Under the pieces are notes generated by a model. That model ran no database searches and was not told where the DNA came from. It saw only the letters and a program-made list of their open reading frames with translations. This document shows, piece after piece, positions 1 to 11,358 of a DNA stretch of 64,000 nucleotides. The stretch's first letter is position 1. Each line of letters starts with the position of its first letter. The stretch is from Pseudomonadota bacterium (lineage in GTDB: Bacteria; Pseudomonadota; Gammaproteobacteria; Burkholderiales; Burkholderiaceae_C): assembly GCA_029780695.1 (NCBI GenBank), contig JAKOYD010000174.1, forward strand, positions 33,091 through 97,090. The letters are read 5' to 3'. The position numbers were made by a program, and so were the translations under genes.

Positions 1-488
1 TCTGGGAGTGGATCACCGGCGCGCGCGGCGGCGACCCGCACCATGCCTACATGCGCGTCGTGCCCACGGCCGACCTGTCCACCACGCTGGGCATGTCGAT
101 CTCGGTGCTGCTGATGTGCCTGTACTACAACATCAAGATCAAGGGTGCTGGCGGCTGGGTGCACGAGCTGTTCACCGCCCCGTTCGGTGCGCACCCGCTG
201 CTGTGGCCAGTCAACTTCATCATGCAGATGATCGAGTTCGCCGCCAAGACGGTGTCGCACGGCATGCGACTGTTCGGCAACATGTACGCGGGCGAGCTGG
301 TGTTCATGCTGATCGCGCTGATGGGCGGCGCCGCCGCGGCGTCCATGTCGGGCATTCTGCTGCCCGTGGGTCATGTGCTGGCCGGCACCATCTGGGCCAT
401 CTTCCACATCCTGATCATCACGCTGCAGGCCTTCATTTTCATGATGCTGGCGCTGGTGTACATCGGCCAGGCGCACGACGCGCACTGA
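1..488 (+). CDS. atpB: F1Fo ATP synthase subunit a, C-terminal part
   Basis: Membrane stator subunit of ATP synthase that forms the two proton half-channels beside the c-ring. The gene enters from the left edge with no start in the window; the open frame runs from base 3 to a TGA at 486-488. The conserved helix with [14 protein letters not shown] is present, including the Arg equivalent to the essential E. coli subunit a Arg210, followed by two hydrophobic helices. It is the first visible gene of the order a-c-b-delta-alpha-gamma-beta-epsilon, 68 bp before atpE. Family assignment is secure; only the N-terminal half is missing because of the window boundary. Confidence 0.97.
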   Translation, partial: WEWITGARGGDPHHAYMRVVPTADLSTTLGMSISVLLMCLYYNIKIKGAGGWVHELFTAPFGAHPLLWPVNFIMQMIEFAAKTVSHGMRLFGNMYAGELVFMLIALMGGAAAASMSGILLPVGHVLAGTIWAIFHILIITLQAFIFMMLALVYIGQAHDAH

Positions 489-523
489 TCGCCGCTTCGG
501 TTTTCGCTTTCCTTTTCCTTTAA

Positions 524-805
<282 letters not shown>

Positions 806-862
806 ACGTCGCTGGCTTTCTTTGCCGGATAACGTGTTTAACTTGAGAGAAAGGGTGTTGCC

Positions 863-1333
863 GTGAGCATCAACGCAACCCTGTTTGTCCAGATGATCGT
901 GTTCGCGATTCTGGTGTGGTTCACGATGAAATTCGTGTGGCCCCCGATCGCCAGGGCGCTGGACGAGCGGGCTCAGAAAATTGCCGATGGTCTGGCAGCT
1001 GCCGACAAGGCCAAGAGCGAGTTGGCTGCCGCCAACAAGCGGGTCGAGCAGGAGCTGGCAGCCACTCGCAACGAGAACGCACAGCGCCTTGCCGACGCCG
1101 AGCGTCGCGGTCAGGCCATCATCGAAGAGGCCAAGGTCCGTGCCAACGACGAAGGCGCCAAGATCATTGCCGCCGCCAAGGCCGAGGCCGAGCAGCAGAC
1201 CATTCACGCGCGCGAAGCCTTGCGCGACCAGGTGGCGCAGTTGGCCGTCAAGGGTGCCGAGCAGATCCTGCGCAAGGAAGTCAATCCTGCCGTGCATGCC
1301 GATCTGCTGGCGCGCCTGAAGACCGAGCTGTAA
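863..1333 (+). CDS. atpF: F1Fo ATP synthase subunit b
   Basis: Peripheral-stalk subunit of 156 residues: one N-terminal membrane helix (about residues 5-26, ending MKFVWPPI), then a long charged alanine/glutamate-rich helix (about 35-125) that dimerises and holds the F1 head through subunit delta. The start is a GTG at 863; it gives the expected N-terminus [11 protein letters not shown] and has a purine-rich GAGAAAGGG just upstream. It sits 57 bp after atpE and 21 bp before atpH. Length and sequence pattern are normal for the family. Confidence 0.96.
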   Translation: MSINATLFVQMIVFAILVWFTMKFVWPPIARALDERAQKIADGLAAADKAKSELAAANKRVEQELAATRNENAQRLADAERRGQAIIEEAKVRANDEGAKIIAAAKAEAEQQTIHAREALRDQVAQLAVKGAEQILRKEVNPAVHADLLARLKTEL

Positions 1334-1354
1334 GGCGCGGGCGGAGAAACGATC

Positions 1355-1885
1355 ATGGCAGAACTCGCCACCATCGCACGTCCCTACGCCGAGGCTCTGT
1401 TCAAGACCTCCCGCAGCGAGTTGGGCGTCACGCAGGGTTGGCTGGACGGGCTGGCCGCGGCCGCGGGCAACGCGCAGTTGCTGCAGTTTGCCGCCAACCC
1501 GAAGGTCAACGCCAGCCAGGTATTCCAGGTCGTCACCAGCGTTCTGAAAGCGCCGCTGCCCGAGCGCGGCGTCAACTTTCTGCGCACCGTGATCGACAAC
1601 GACCGCCTGGCGGCCCTGCCCGAAGTGGCGCGGCAATACCGTCAACTCGCCAACGCGGTGGGCGGCTCGTCGGATGCTGTGGTGTACACGGCATTCCCGA
1701 TCAGCGACGCTGACATGGCCAGCTTGCTCGCCACGCTCGAAAAGCGCTTCGACCGTCAATTGAATGTGTCGCAGCAGACGGACCCGTCGCTCATCGGCGG
1801 TGTGCGCGTGGTGGTGGGCGACGAGGTGCTGGACACCTCGGTCAAGGCGCGCCTCGATCAAATGAAGATGGCCCTGACCGCCTGA
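1355..1885 (+). CDS. atpH: F1Fo ATP synthase subunit delta
   Basis: 176-residue OSCP/delta subunit linking the b-dimer stalk to the top of the alpha3beta3 hexamer. It starts with the typical [16 protein letters not shown] and ends with the conserved segment [22 protein letters not shown] Shine-Dalgarno GGAG lies near 1342-1345. It is placed between atpF and atpA as in other proteobacterial atp operons. No anomalies were seen. Confidence 0.97.
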   Translation: MAELATIARPYAEALFKTSRSELGVTQGWLDGLAAAAGNAQLLQFAANPKVNASQVFQVVTSVLKAPLPERGVNFLRTVIDNDRLAALPEVARQYRQLANAVGGSSDAVVYTAFPISDADMASLLATLEKRFDRQLNVSQQTDPSLIGGVRVVVGDEVLDTSVKARLDQMKMALTA

Positions 1886-1930
1886 CGCGGCCAGCGGGAC
1901 CGCGAACACTTTTAGGACAAGGAACGAGTC

Positions 1931-3490
1931 ATGCAACTCAATCCCACCGAGATTTCCGAACTGATTAAGAGCCGCATCGAGGGCCTGGGTGTCAGCGCCG
2001 ACGTGCGCAACCAGGGCACCGTCGTGTCGGTGACCGACGGCATCGTGCGCATTCATGGCCTGTCCGAGGCCATGCAGGGCGAGATGCTCGAATTCCCGGC
2101 CACGGCGGCTGGCGTGGCTACCTACGGCTTGGCGCTGAACCTGGAGCGCGACTCCGTCGGCGCCGTGATTCTGGGTGAGTACGAGCACATCTCGGAAGGC
2201 GACACCGTCAAGTGCACGGGCCGCATCCTGGAAGTGCCCGTCGGCCCCGAGCTGATTGGCCGCGTGGTCAACGCGCTGGGCCAGCCCATCGACGGCAAGG
2301 GCCCGATCAACGCCAAGATGACGGACGTGATCGAGAAGGTCGCGCCGGGCGTGATCGCGCGTCAGTCGGTCAGTCAGCCGGTGCAGACCGGCCTGAAGTC
2401 GATTGACTCGATGGTGCCGATTGGTCGTGGCCAGCGCGAGTTGATCATTGGCGATCGCCAGACCGGCAAGACGGCGGTGGCGATCGACGCCATCATCAAC
2501 CAGAAGGGTCAGAACATGACCTGCGTGTACGTCGCCATCGGCCAGAAGGCGTCGTCCATCAAGAACGTGGTGCGCGCGCTCGAGCAGTACGGCGCCATGG
2601 AATACACCATCGTCGTGGCCGCCTCGGCGTCCGAATCGGCGGCCATGCAGTACGTGGCGGCCTACTCGGGCTGCACGATGGGCGAATACTTCCGTGACCG
2701 CGGCCAGGATGCGCTGATCATTTACGACGACCTGTCCAAGCAAGCCGTGGCGTATCGTCAGGTGTCGCTGCTGCTGCGCCGCCCGCCGGGCCGCGAAGCC
2801 TATCCCGGCGACGTGTTCTATCTGCACAGCCGTCTGCTGGAGCGCGCCGCGCGTGTCAACGCCGACTACGTGGAAGCCTTCACCAAGGGCGAAGTCAAGG
2901 GCAAGACGGGCTCGCTCACCGCGCTGCCCATCATCGAAACGCAGGCCGGCGACGTGTCCGCTTTCGTGCCGACCAACGTGATTTCGATCACCGACGGTCA
3001 GATCTTCCTGGAAACCAGCCTGTTCAACGCCGGTATCCGTCCCGCCATCAACGCCGGTATCTCGGTGTCTCGCGTGGGTGGTGCGGCGCAGACCGACCTG
3101 ATCAAGAAGCTGTCCGGCGGTATTCGTACCGACCTGGCGCAGTACCGTGAACTGGCTGCCTTCGCGCAGTTCGCGTCCGACCTGGATGCGGCCACCAAGA
3201 AGCAGCTGGACCGCGGTGCCCGCGTGACCGAACTGCTCAAGCAGCCGCAGTACAGCCCGCTGCCCATCAGCCTCATGGGCGCGACGCTGTTCGCCGTGAA
3301 CAAGGGCTTCATGGACGACGTGCACGTCAAGCGCATCCTGCCGTTCGAGCAGGGCCTGCACGGATACCTGAAGGACAAGCACGCCGCGCTGCTGCAAAAG
3401 CTCGAAGGCGGCAAGGCGCTCGACAAGGACAAGGAAGCCGAGGCCGAACTCACGTCCGCCATCGAAGCCTTCAAGAAGTCCTTCGCCTGA
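1931..3490 (+). CDS. atpA: F1Fo ATP synthase subunit alpha
   Basis: 519-residue non-catalytic nucleotide-binding subunit of the F1 head. The Walker A motif GDRQTGKT is at about residues 174-181, followed by the Walker B region and the arginine-finger segment of the alpha subunits. An AGGACAAGGAACGAG purine stretch precedes the ATG. Length matches the family (E. coli 513). The long opposite-strand open frame over this gene is a GC-codon shadow. Confidence 0.98.
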   Translation: MQLNPTEISELIKSRIEGLGVSADVRNQGTVVSVTDGIVRIHGLSEAMQGEMLEFPATAAGVATYGLALNLERDSVGAVILGEYEHISEGDTVKCTGRILEVPVGPELIGRVVNALGQPIDGKGPINAKMTDVIEKVAPGVIARQSVSQPVQTGLKSIDSMVPIGRGQRELIIGDRQTGKTAVAIDAIINQKGQNMTCVYVAIGQKASSIKNVVRALEQYGAMEYTIVVAASASESAAMQYVAAYSGCTMGEYFRDRGQDALIIYDDLSKQAVAYRQVSLLLRRPPGREAYPGDVFYLHSRLLERAARVNADYVEAFTKGEVKGKTGSLTALPIIETQAGDVSAFVPTNVISITDGQIFLETSLFNAGIRPAINAGISVSRVGGAAQTDLIKKLSGGIRTDLAQYRELAAFAQFASDLDAATKKQLDRGARVTELLKQPQYSPLPISLMGATLFAVNKGFMDDVHVKRILPFEQGLHGYLKDKHAALLQKLEGGKALDKDKEAEAELTSAIEAFKKSFA

Positions 3491-3514
3491 TCCTTCGTCC
3501 GGAGGAAACACACT

Positions 3515-5834
<2,320 letters not shown>

Positions 5835-6030
5835 AATGACGTTCCGCACTGAGCCGCTGCGTGTCCCCGGGTCAAGTCTGGGGCAGGCTTTCCCTTCGGG
5901 GGGCCGCCGCCAGTGGCCGGGCCAAGCCTGCTTCAAGGCGGTACTTGTACGGTCTGCGTCGCTACCTTTTGGGGCGCAAGCCCGATGCAGCGCCGCTGCG
6001 GGGCGTTCAGGACTCAACTAGGAATAAGAC
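5835..6030 (+). other. Long non-coding spacer between atpD and atpC
   Basis: Within the other gene pairs of this operon the gaps are 21-68 bp, whereas here 196 bp separate the beta and epsilon genes. The spacer is GC-rich and can fold: CCCC near 5868 faces GGGG near 5880, CCCTTCGGGG follows at about 5891, and GCAGCGCCGCTGC is self-complementary at about 5986-5998. No credible gene is present. It ends with a purine-rich AACTAGGAATAAG that serves atpC. It loosely resembles the post-stop repeats at 31770, 33511 and 50487 in position and hairpin content, but the sequence does not clearly match them. Confidence 0.6.
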
Positions 6031-6450
6031 ATGGCCAACACCATTCATGTCGACGTGGTCAGCGCGGAAGAGTCCATCTTTTCCGGTGAAGCCACGTTCG
6101 TGACCCTGCCCGGCGAAGCCGGCGAACTGGGCATCTACCCGCGCCACACGCCCCTGATCACGCGCATCAAGCCGGGTTCGGTGCGTGTGACGACGCCGGC
6201 GGGTGGCGAAGAATTCATCTTCGTGGCCGGCGGCATTCTCGAAGTGCAGCCCGACCGCGTGACCGTGCTGTCCGATACCGCCATCCGTGGCAAGGACCTG
6301 GACGAAGAGAAGGCTAACACCGCCAAGCGCGAGGCCGAGGAAGCGCTGAAGAACGCCAAGAGCGAGATCGACATGGCGCGCGCCACGTCCGAACTGGCCG
6401 TCATGGCGGCGCAGATTGCCGCGCTGCGCAAGTACCGCCAAAAGCGCTGA
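6031..6450 (+). CDS. atpC: F1Fo ATP synthase subunit epsilon
   Basis: 139-residue epsilon subunit: N-terminal ten-strand beta sandwich (about 1-85, with [22 protein letters not shown]) and a C-terminal helical hairpin (about 90-138) that regulates rotation. It is the last gene of the atp operon, followed by a hairpin at 6485-6510. The family assignment is firm. Confidence 0.97.
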   Translation: MANTIHVDVVSAEESIFSGEATFVTLPGEAGELGIYPRHTPLITRIKPGSVRVTTPAGGEEFIFVAGGILEVQPDRVTVLSDTAIRGKDLDEEKANTAKREAEEALKNAKSEIDMARATSELAVMAAQIAALRKYRQKR

Positions 6451-6484
6451 CGCGACACGCAACGGCTGCAGCTTTCGCCGTCAT

Positions 6485-6510
6485 ACGAAGCGCCCTGGTG
6501 GGCGCTTCGT
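6485..6510 (+). terminator. Hairpin ending the atp operon
   Basis: An 11-bp perfect stem (ACGAAGCGCCC pairing with GGGCGCTTCGT) closes a TGGT loop 34 bp after the atpC stop. The downstream tract GCTTTCTGG is only moderately U-rich, so intrinsic termination is probable but may be incomplete. Confidence 0.65.
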
Positions 6511-6588
6511 GCTTTCTGGCGCGACTGATGAAGCCTAAGCGACGCGACGGCATGACCCGATGGTCCGGGATCGAAACGCAGCGCCGCC

Positions 6589-6594
6589 TACAAT
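6589..6594 (+). promoter_or_regulatory. TACAAT -10 element of a probable leaderless transcript
   Basis: TACAAT ends 6 bases before the ATG at 6601, so a transcript started at the usual distance would begin at or next to the start codon. No Shine-Dalgarno is seen, and no convincing -35 was found. Confidence 0.45.
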
Positions 6595-6600
6595 TTGCGC

Positions 6601-7221
6601 ATGTGGTTCCGCCGCAAGACGCACAGTGGTGCAATTCCCCTCCAGGCTGCGGCGCTGCTGGTCACCACCGGCGCGCTGATGGAGTTGAGCGATGCCGAAG
6701 CGCGCCAAATTGTCGGCTACATGACGCTGCGCTTCGCCAGTGCGGGCGAAGTGGTCATTCGCGCGGGCGATGCGCGGCACAACGGCTTCATGGCGTTGGT
6801 GCTCGACGGCGACGTGACCGTGGAAAGCGCCTTGGCTGCCGCCGATCACGATGGCATGGTGGTCACCGTGCTTGGCCCCGGCAGCCTGATCGGCGAAATG
6901 GGTCTTATCGACCACGCGCCGCGTTCGGCCACCTGCACCGCGGCCACCGATTTGGCACTGGCCGTGCTCACGCGCGACGCCTTGGCGCAATTGATGAGCG
7001 AGCAGCCCGCCGTGGCCGCGCGCCTGATGCTGGCCATGGCCAAGCGATTGGCCGACCACCTGCGCGACACCAATCGCAAGCTGCGCACCCTGTCGCAGGT
7101 CAGCCGCGCGTTGCAGCAAGAATTGAAAGCCACGCACGCCGTGAACCAGCGCCTGCTGAATCAGGTGACGGCGGCGGCGCAGGCCACGGCACCGTCCGCG
7201 GACAGCGCCCGGGCGGTCTGA
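6601..7221 (+). CDS. Cyclic-nucleotide-binding-domain protein without DNA-binding domain
   Basis: 206-residue protein with one Crp/cNMP-binding beta-roll (about residues 25-140). The phosphate-binding-cassette region reads GSLIGEMGLIDHAPRSATCTA, close to the GE...L...RSA pattern of cAMP receptors. A helix rich in Lys/Arg and Gln follows (about 140-185, possibly coiled coil). There is no helix-turn-helix, so it is not a Crp-type transcription factor; a sensor or partner-binding role is inferred. The start chosen is ATG 6601; a TTG two codons upstream is possible. The gene stands alone between the atp operon and convergent TPM genes. Confidence 0.75.
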   Translation: MWFRRKTHSGAIPLQAAALLVTTGALMELSDAEARQIVGYMTLRFASAGEVVIRAGDARHNGFMALVLDGDVTVESALAAADHDGMVVTVLGPGSLIGEMGLIDHAPRSATCTAATDLALAVLTRDALAQLMSEQPAVAARLMLAMAKRLADHLRDTNRKLRTLSQVSRALQQELKATHAVNQRLLNQVTAAAQATAPSADSARAV

Positions 7222-7243
7222 TGACCGGCCGACGCGTGCCGCG

Positions 7244-7786
7244 TCAGCGCAGCACGGGCTCGTCCGGTAGCCGATTCTCGGGCGCGGTGCCGGGCTGCGC
7301 GTCAGGCTCGGGATAGGCTGCCACCAGCACGGCCGAGACTTCTTCGAGCGCGCGGGTCAGCCCTTGTTCGACCTGGCCGCCGCTCAGGGCGGCGCCCAGC
7401 CGGTCCACCATGGCCTGCCATTCCGACGGTGGCACGCGCTCGGCAATGCCGCGGTCGGCCACCAGTTCAATGGCATGCTCGGCCAGCAGCAGATAGATCA
7501 GCACACCGTTGTTGTGCGGCGTGTCCCACACCCGCAGCTTGGCGAACATCATCGCCGCGCGCTGTCGCACGATGGCCGCCATGGGAATAGCGTGGCGCCA
7601 ATGCCGCCACAGATAGCTGGTGGGCAAGCCGCCTTCGACGCAGACACGGATTTCGCCCGTGTGGCGGCGCTCGCTGGCGGCCACAAAGCCGCGCAGTCGT
7701 TCGGCCAACTCAGGGCCGACGATGCGCCGCGCATCCGACTCGTCGAGCCAGCGGTGACGCAGCGATCGGGCAAAGGTGCGCAACAT
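7244..7786 (-). CDS. TPM-domain protein, second of pair
   Basis: 180-residue protein whose segment from about residue 25 to 150 (RLRGFVAASERRHTGEIRV ... NNGVLIYLLLAEHAIELVADRGIAERVP) matches the TPM fold found in YgcG-type proteins. It has no signal peptide and no glycine-rich tail, unlike its neighbour. It lies 3 bp after the preceding TPM gene in the same operon (lemA - TPM - TPM). The biochemical role of TPM domains in bacteria is poorly defined; links to membrane or envelope processes are inferred from the LemA partner. Confidence 0.75.
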   Translation of the reverse strand: MLRTFARSLRHRWLDESDARRIVGPELAERLRGFVAASERRHTGEIRVCVEGGLPTSYLWRHWRHAIPMAAIVRQRAAMMFAKLRVWDTPHNNGVLIYLLLAEHAIELVADRGIAERVPPSEWQAMVDRLGAALSGGQVEQGLTRALEEVSAVLVAAYPEPDAQPGTAPENRLPDEPVLR

Positions 7787-7789
7787 GGT

Positions 7790-8722
7790 CTACCAGCTCC
7801 CGCTCGCGCCGCCGCCGCCAAAATCGCCGCCACCGCCTGAACTCCAGCCGCCGCCACCGCCAAAACCCCCGCCGCCAAGGCCGCCGCCGCCACCCCAGCC
7901 GCCGGGCGGCAGAAACACCGGGCCGTTGCCACGCGACCTGGACACCGGCAGCGACGAAAGCACCCCCGCGAACAGCGCAAACAGCAGCGCCACCAGGCCC
8001 GCGCCCAGCGCCAGCGCCAAGCTGGCCGTGACCAGGTAGGCCAGTCCGCCCACGCCGGCGCCCGTCAGCAGCGCACCCAGCTTGCGGCCAAAAATGCCGC
8101 GCGTCACCGCGCTGATGACCGGCACGGCGATGAACAAAAAGATCAACCCCTGAAACAGGTCGAAGCCGCCCGCGCTTGTGGGCCCGCCGCGCGCACCCGG
8201 CGCGGCCACCGGCGGCAGCGGCTCGCCCTTGATGCGCGCCGCCAGCTGGTCCACCGCAGCGTTCAGGCCGCCGGCGTAGTCGCCATTGCGGAAGCGCGGC
8301 GCCATGGCCTCGTCAATGACCTGCTTGGCCGCGATATCGGGCACCGCGCCTTCCAGCGTCTTGGCCACCTCGATGCGCATGCGACGGTCCTGCACCGCCA
8401 CCAGCACGATCAGGCCGTCGCCCACGTCCTTGCGGCCGATCTTCCAGGCGTTGCCCACCCGGTTGGCAAAGGCGGCAATGTCCTCGGGCGCGGTGGTGGG
8501 CACCATCAGCACCACCACCTGCGATCCTTTTTCCTGCTCCAGCGTGGCCAGCTTGGCGTCCAGCGCCGCCACCTGCGCGGGCTGCAGCGTACCGGACGTG
8601 TCGATGACATGACCCGTCAGCGGCGGCACCGGCTGCAGCAGTGACTGCGCATGCGCCGTCAGCGCTGCGAAAACTATCAAAAAGATAGCTGTCAGTGCCT
8701 TGAATAAAGCGGCTGGACGCAC
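7790..8722 (-). CDS. Exported TPM-domain protein with glycine-rich tail (YgcG-like)
   Basis: 310-residue protein: N-terminal signal peptide (about 1-25, FKALTAIFLIVFAALTAHAQ), TPM domain (about 40-165, with GHVIDTSGTLQPAQVAALDAKL and the basic segment DRRMRIEVAK), two or three hydrophobic segments (about 195-255), and a C-terminal tail of Gly, Trp, Phe and Ser. The start is GTG at 8722. Its signal-peptide codons include a copy of one half of the dispersed stem-loop repeat of this window (see 8674-8688). It is co-transcribed with lemA upstream and a second TPM gene downstream. Confidence 0.85.
   Translation of the reverse strand: MRPAALFKALTAIFLIVFAALTAHAQSLLQPVPPLTGHVIDTSGTLQPAQVAALDAKLATLEQEKGSQVVVLMVPTTAPEDIAAFANRVGNAWKIGRKDVGDGLIVLVAVQDRRMRIEVAKTLEGAVPDIAAKQVIDEAMAPRFRNGDYAGGLNAAVDQLAARIKGEPLPPVAAPGARGGPTSAGGFDLFQGLIFLFIAVPVISAVTRGIFGRKLGALLTGAGVGGLAYLVTASLALALGAGLVALLFALFAGVLSSLPVSRSRGNGPVFLPPGGWGGGGGLGGGGFGGGGGWSSGGGGDFGGGGASGSW
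8674..8700 (-). repeat. Half-copy of dispersed stem-loop repeat inside a signal-peptide coding region
   Basis: CTATC and GATAG arms around AAAAA, followed by GCTGTCAGTGCCTT. On the minus strand this reads AAGGCACTGACAGCTATC, very close to AAAGCGCTGACAGCTATT of the copy at 50614-50655. It encodes part of the hydrophobic core of the TPM protein signal peptide. Confidence 0.55.
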
Positions 8723-8763
8723 TTTGGCCTATGAAAATGGGCTGGGCGAAACGGTGCCGCGCC

Positions 8764-9384
8764 TCAGCGCGCCGGCGCCGGCGTCGGGCTGGTGCCGAAG
8801 TCCACCTTGGGCGCGTTGGAAATCGCCGCCTCGTTGGCCACGGTGAAGTTCTCCTTCGGCTTGTAGCCGAAGATCATGCCCGTCAGGTTGGTCGGGAAGC
8901 TGCGTGCCAGCACGTTGTATTCCTGCACGGCCTGGATGTAGCGGTTGCGCGCCACGGCGATGCGGTTCTCGGTGCCTTCCAGCGCCACGCGCAGGTCGGC
9001 GAAGGCCTTGTTGGCCTTCAGGTCGGGGTAGCGCTCCACCGTCACCATCAGTCGGCTCAACGCGCTGGACAGCTCACCCTGCGCGGCCTGGAACTGCTTG
9101 AACGCCTCGGGGTTGTTCAGCGTCTCGGGCGTCACCTGCATGCTGGTGGCTTTGGCACGCGCCTGAATCACCTGGTTGAGCGTGTCCTGCTCGAACTTGG
9201 CCTCGCCCTTGACGGTGTTGACCAGGTTGTCGATCAGGTCGGCACGGCGCTGGTACTGGTTGACCACCTCGCTCCACGCGGACTTGGTGGTTTCGTCCAG
9301 CCGCTGGAAGTCGTTGTAGCCGCAGCCGCTGAGCGACAGCGCCGCCGTCAGCACGGCAGCCATCTTGATGAACCAGCTTTTCAT
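8764..9384 (-). CDS. LemA family lipoprotein
   Basis: 206-residue LemA protein. The start at 9384 gives the signal sequence MKSWFIKMAAVLTAALSLSG with lipobox LSGC (Cys about 21) followed by GYNDFQ, a LemA hallmark; AGAAGGAAC precedes it as ribosome site. The remainder is a helical bundle with VVNQYQRRADLIDNLVNTVKG. Longer upstream extensions lack a signal peptide and are rejected. It is first gene of the lemA-TPM-TPM operon; the TPM gene starts 41 bp on. The molecular function of LemA is not established. Confidence 0.88.
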   Translation of the reverse strand: MKSWFIKMAAVLTAALSLSGCGYNDFQRLDETTKSAWSEVVNQYQRRADLIDNLVNTVKGEAKFEQDTLNQVIQARAKATSMQVTPETLNNPEAFKQFQAAQGELSSALSRLMVTVERYPDLKANKAFADLRVALEGTENRIAVARNRYIQAVQEYNVLARSFPTNLTGMIFGYKPKENFTVANEAAISNAPKVDFGTSPTPAPAR

Positions 9385-9549
9385 TCGAATGTTCCTTCTC
9401 TCCTGAAGCGCAGGATTTGCGCAGGTGCGAAACGTAGCACAAATGGATGCGGCTTTTTGTAGGTCAAGAGCGCGGCCTGCGACGGGCGGCCTGCGGCGGC
9501 CAAGGCACAATCCGCGTATCGCGCGCATCACCCACCGAGGTTCAGTGCC

Positions 9550-9996
9550 ATGCCCAAGTCACGTTACGCCGCCGCCCAGCTGGGCGGATCCGCCGACGAC
9601 GTGGAAGTCGCCTTCTACGAAGCGTTGCGCAATGCCGACCTGGACCAGCTCATGGCCTGCTGGGCCGACGAGGACGACATTGTCTGCGTGCACCCCGGCG
9701 GCCCGCGCCTGGTGGGCGCCGCCGCCATCCGCCAGGCGTTCGAGCAGATGTTTGCACACGGCAGCATCCAGGCTACGCCCGAACGGCTGCGCCGCGTCGA
9801 ATCGCTGGGCGCCGCCGTGCACAACGTGCTGGAGCGCGTCGACCAGATCACCGCCGAAGGCCCGCGCCGCGCCTGGGTGGTGGCGACCAACGTTTACCTC
9901 AAGACCGCGCAGGGCTGGCGCCTGGTGGCGCACCACGCCAGCCCGGGCCGCAGCGAGGTGGCCGAAGTCACGCAGCGCGCGCAGCAGCTGCATTAA
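9550..9996 (+). CDS. NTF2-like / SnoaL-like protein
   Basis: 148-residue protein of the cone-shaped alpha+beta NTF2 fold: DVEVAFYEALRNADLDQLMACWADEDDIVCVHPGG is typical of the DUF4440/SnoaL group, followed by the pattern VGAAAIRQAFEQMF and a final strand GWRLVAHHASPG. No membrane segment is seen. GAGG at 9537-9540 supports the ATG. It is a stand-alone gene 45 bp before the hydrolase gene at 10042. Its substrate is unknown. Confidence 0.8.
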   Translation: MPKSRYAAAQLGGSADDVEVAFYEALRNADLDQLMACWADEDDIVCVHPGGPRLVGAAAIRQAFEQMFAHGSIQATPERLRRVESLGAAVHNVLERVDQITAEGPRRAWVVATNVYLKTAQGWRLVAHHASPGRSEVAEVTQRAQQLH

Positions 9997-10041
9997 GGGT
10001 CAATTCGGCATCTGGCGCGCGTCTGATCAGCGCAGACAGCT

Positions 10042-11085
10042 ATGAATTTTGAACTGCCGGCCTACCGCGCTCCGGTCTGGCTGCCCGGCGGCCACGGGCA
10101 GACGATCTGGCCCGCGCTGTACGCGCGCCGCTTCGTCGGGCCGCGCCCGCGCTGGCGGCGCGAACGCTGGGACACGCCCGATGGCGACTTCATCGACGTC
10201 GACTGGCTGCACGCCGACGCCCCGCCAGCCGCGGGGGGCGCGGGCGCCATCCGCGCGGCGCCCCCGCTGCTGGTGCTGTTCCACGGACTCGAAGGCTCGT
10301 CGCGCAGCCACTACGCCGAGGCCTTTGCCGGCTGGGCGCGCGCGCACGGGCTGGCGCTGGCCGTGCCCCACTTTCGCGGCTGCTCGGGCGAAATCAACCG
10401 CGCGCCGCGCGCCTACCACTCGGGCGACCACGCCGAAATCGGCTGGCTGCTGCGCCGCTTCCGGGCCGCGCAGGCGGCGCGCGGCGGCGGCCCGCTGCTG
10501 GCCGTCGGCATATCGCTGGGCGGCAACGCCTTGTTGCGCTGGGCCGGCGAATGGGGCCAAGCGGCCCGCCCGGTGGTCGACGCCATCGCCGCCGTGTGCG
10601 CGCCGCTCGACTTGGCAGCCGGCGGCCACGCCATCGGGCGCGGCTTCAATCGGCAGGTCTACAACCGCGTGTTCTTGCGCACCATGAAGGCCAAGGCCCG
10701 CGCCAAACTGGCCCAGCACCCCGGCCTGTTCGACGCCGCCGCGCTGCGTGCCGCGCGCGACCTGTACGCCTTTGACGACCTGTTTACCGCGCCGCTGCAC
10801 GGCTTCGCCGGGGTGCTCGACTACTGGCGCCGCGCCTCCGCCAAGCCGCTGCTGCCCGCCATCCGCGTACCCGCGCTGGCGCTGAACGCGCGCAATGACC
10901 CCTTCGTGCCCGCCGCGTCGCTGCCGTGCCGCGACGAGGTCGGCCGCTGGGTGACGCTGTGGCAACCCGACGAAGGCGGCCACGTGGGTTTTGCGCAGGG
11001 CGCCCTGCCGGGGCATGTGATGTGGCTGCCGCAGGCCGTTGGCGGGTGGCTGCTGGCGCCGCACAGCGAACTCCCCACGCACTGA
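10042..11085 (+). CDS. Alpha/beta hydrolase of the YheT family
   Basis: 347-residue cytoplasmic hydrolase. Visible family features are the N-terminal PVWLPGGHGQTIWPAL, the oxyanion strand LLVLFHGLEGSSRSHY, PHFRGCSGEINR, and the nucleophile elbow GISLGGNALLRW with Ser in GxSxGG. The acid and base are likely Asp in NARNDPF and His in EGGHVGF. YheT-like enzymes are esterases of poorly known substrate. Weak ribosome site; the start was chosen because MNFELPAYRAPVWLPGGHGQT matches the usual N-terminus. Confidence 0.88.
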   Translation: MNFELPAYRAPVWLPGGHGQTIWPALYARRFVGPRPRWRRERWDTPDGDFIDVDWLHADAPPAAGGAGAIRAAPPLLVLFHGLEGSSRSHYAEAFAGWARAHGLALAVPHFRGCSGEINRAPRAYHSGDHAEIGWLLRRFRAAQAARGGGPLLAVGISLGGNALLRWAGEWGQAARPVVDAIAAVCAPLDLAAGGHAIGRGFNRQVYNRVFLRTMKAKARAKLAQHPGLFDAAALRAARDLYAFDDLFTAPLHGFAGVLDYWRRASAKPLLPAIRVPALALNARNDPFVPAASLPCRDEVGRWVTLWQPDEGGHVGFAQGALPGHVMWLPQAVGGWLLAPHSELPTH

Positions 11086-11146
11086 TCCGCCCTCGGTCAC
11101 AGTGGCGCTGCGCACATCGCCGCTCGGCGACGCTGGCGCGCGGGCG

Positions 11147-11175
11147 TTGAAAACGAACGTTCTTCTGCTATCGCC
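11147..11175 (+). promoter_or_regulatory. Candidate sigma-70 promoter for the large surface protein
   Basis: TTGAAA at 11147-11152 and TATCGC at 11170-11175 are separated by 17 bp, about 185 bp before the ATG at 11359. The palindrome GAACGTTC lies in the spacer (11155-11162). The long leader between here and the start has no gene. Confidence 0.35.
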
Positions 11176-11358
11176 CGCTCAGCGTGTTTTGGCGTACTTT
11201 TCATGTATTTCACACGCAACACGCGGGTTCGCCGAACGCAAAAATTTCTCGAAACCGCGGTCGGCGTGACCCCGGTTGGCGCATATTCTGAATCCTTTTT
11301 CACTACTCCGTCTACGATGCGAGACCGACCGACAAGTACGGTCGCGGGAGATGAAGAA

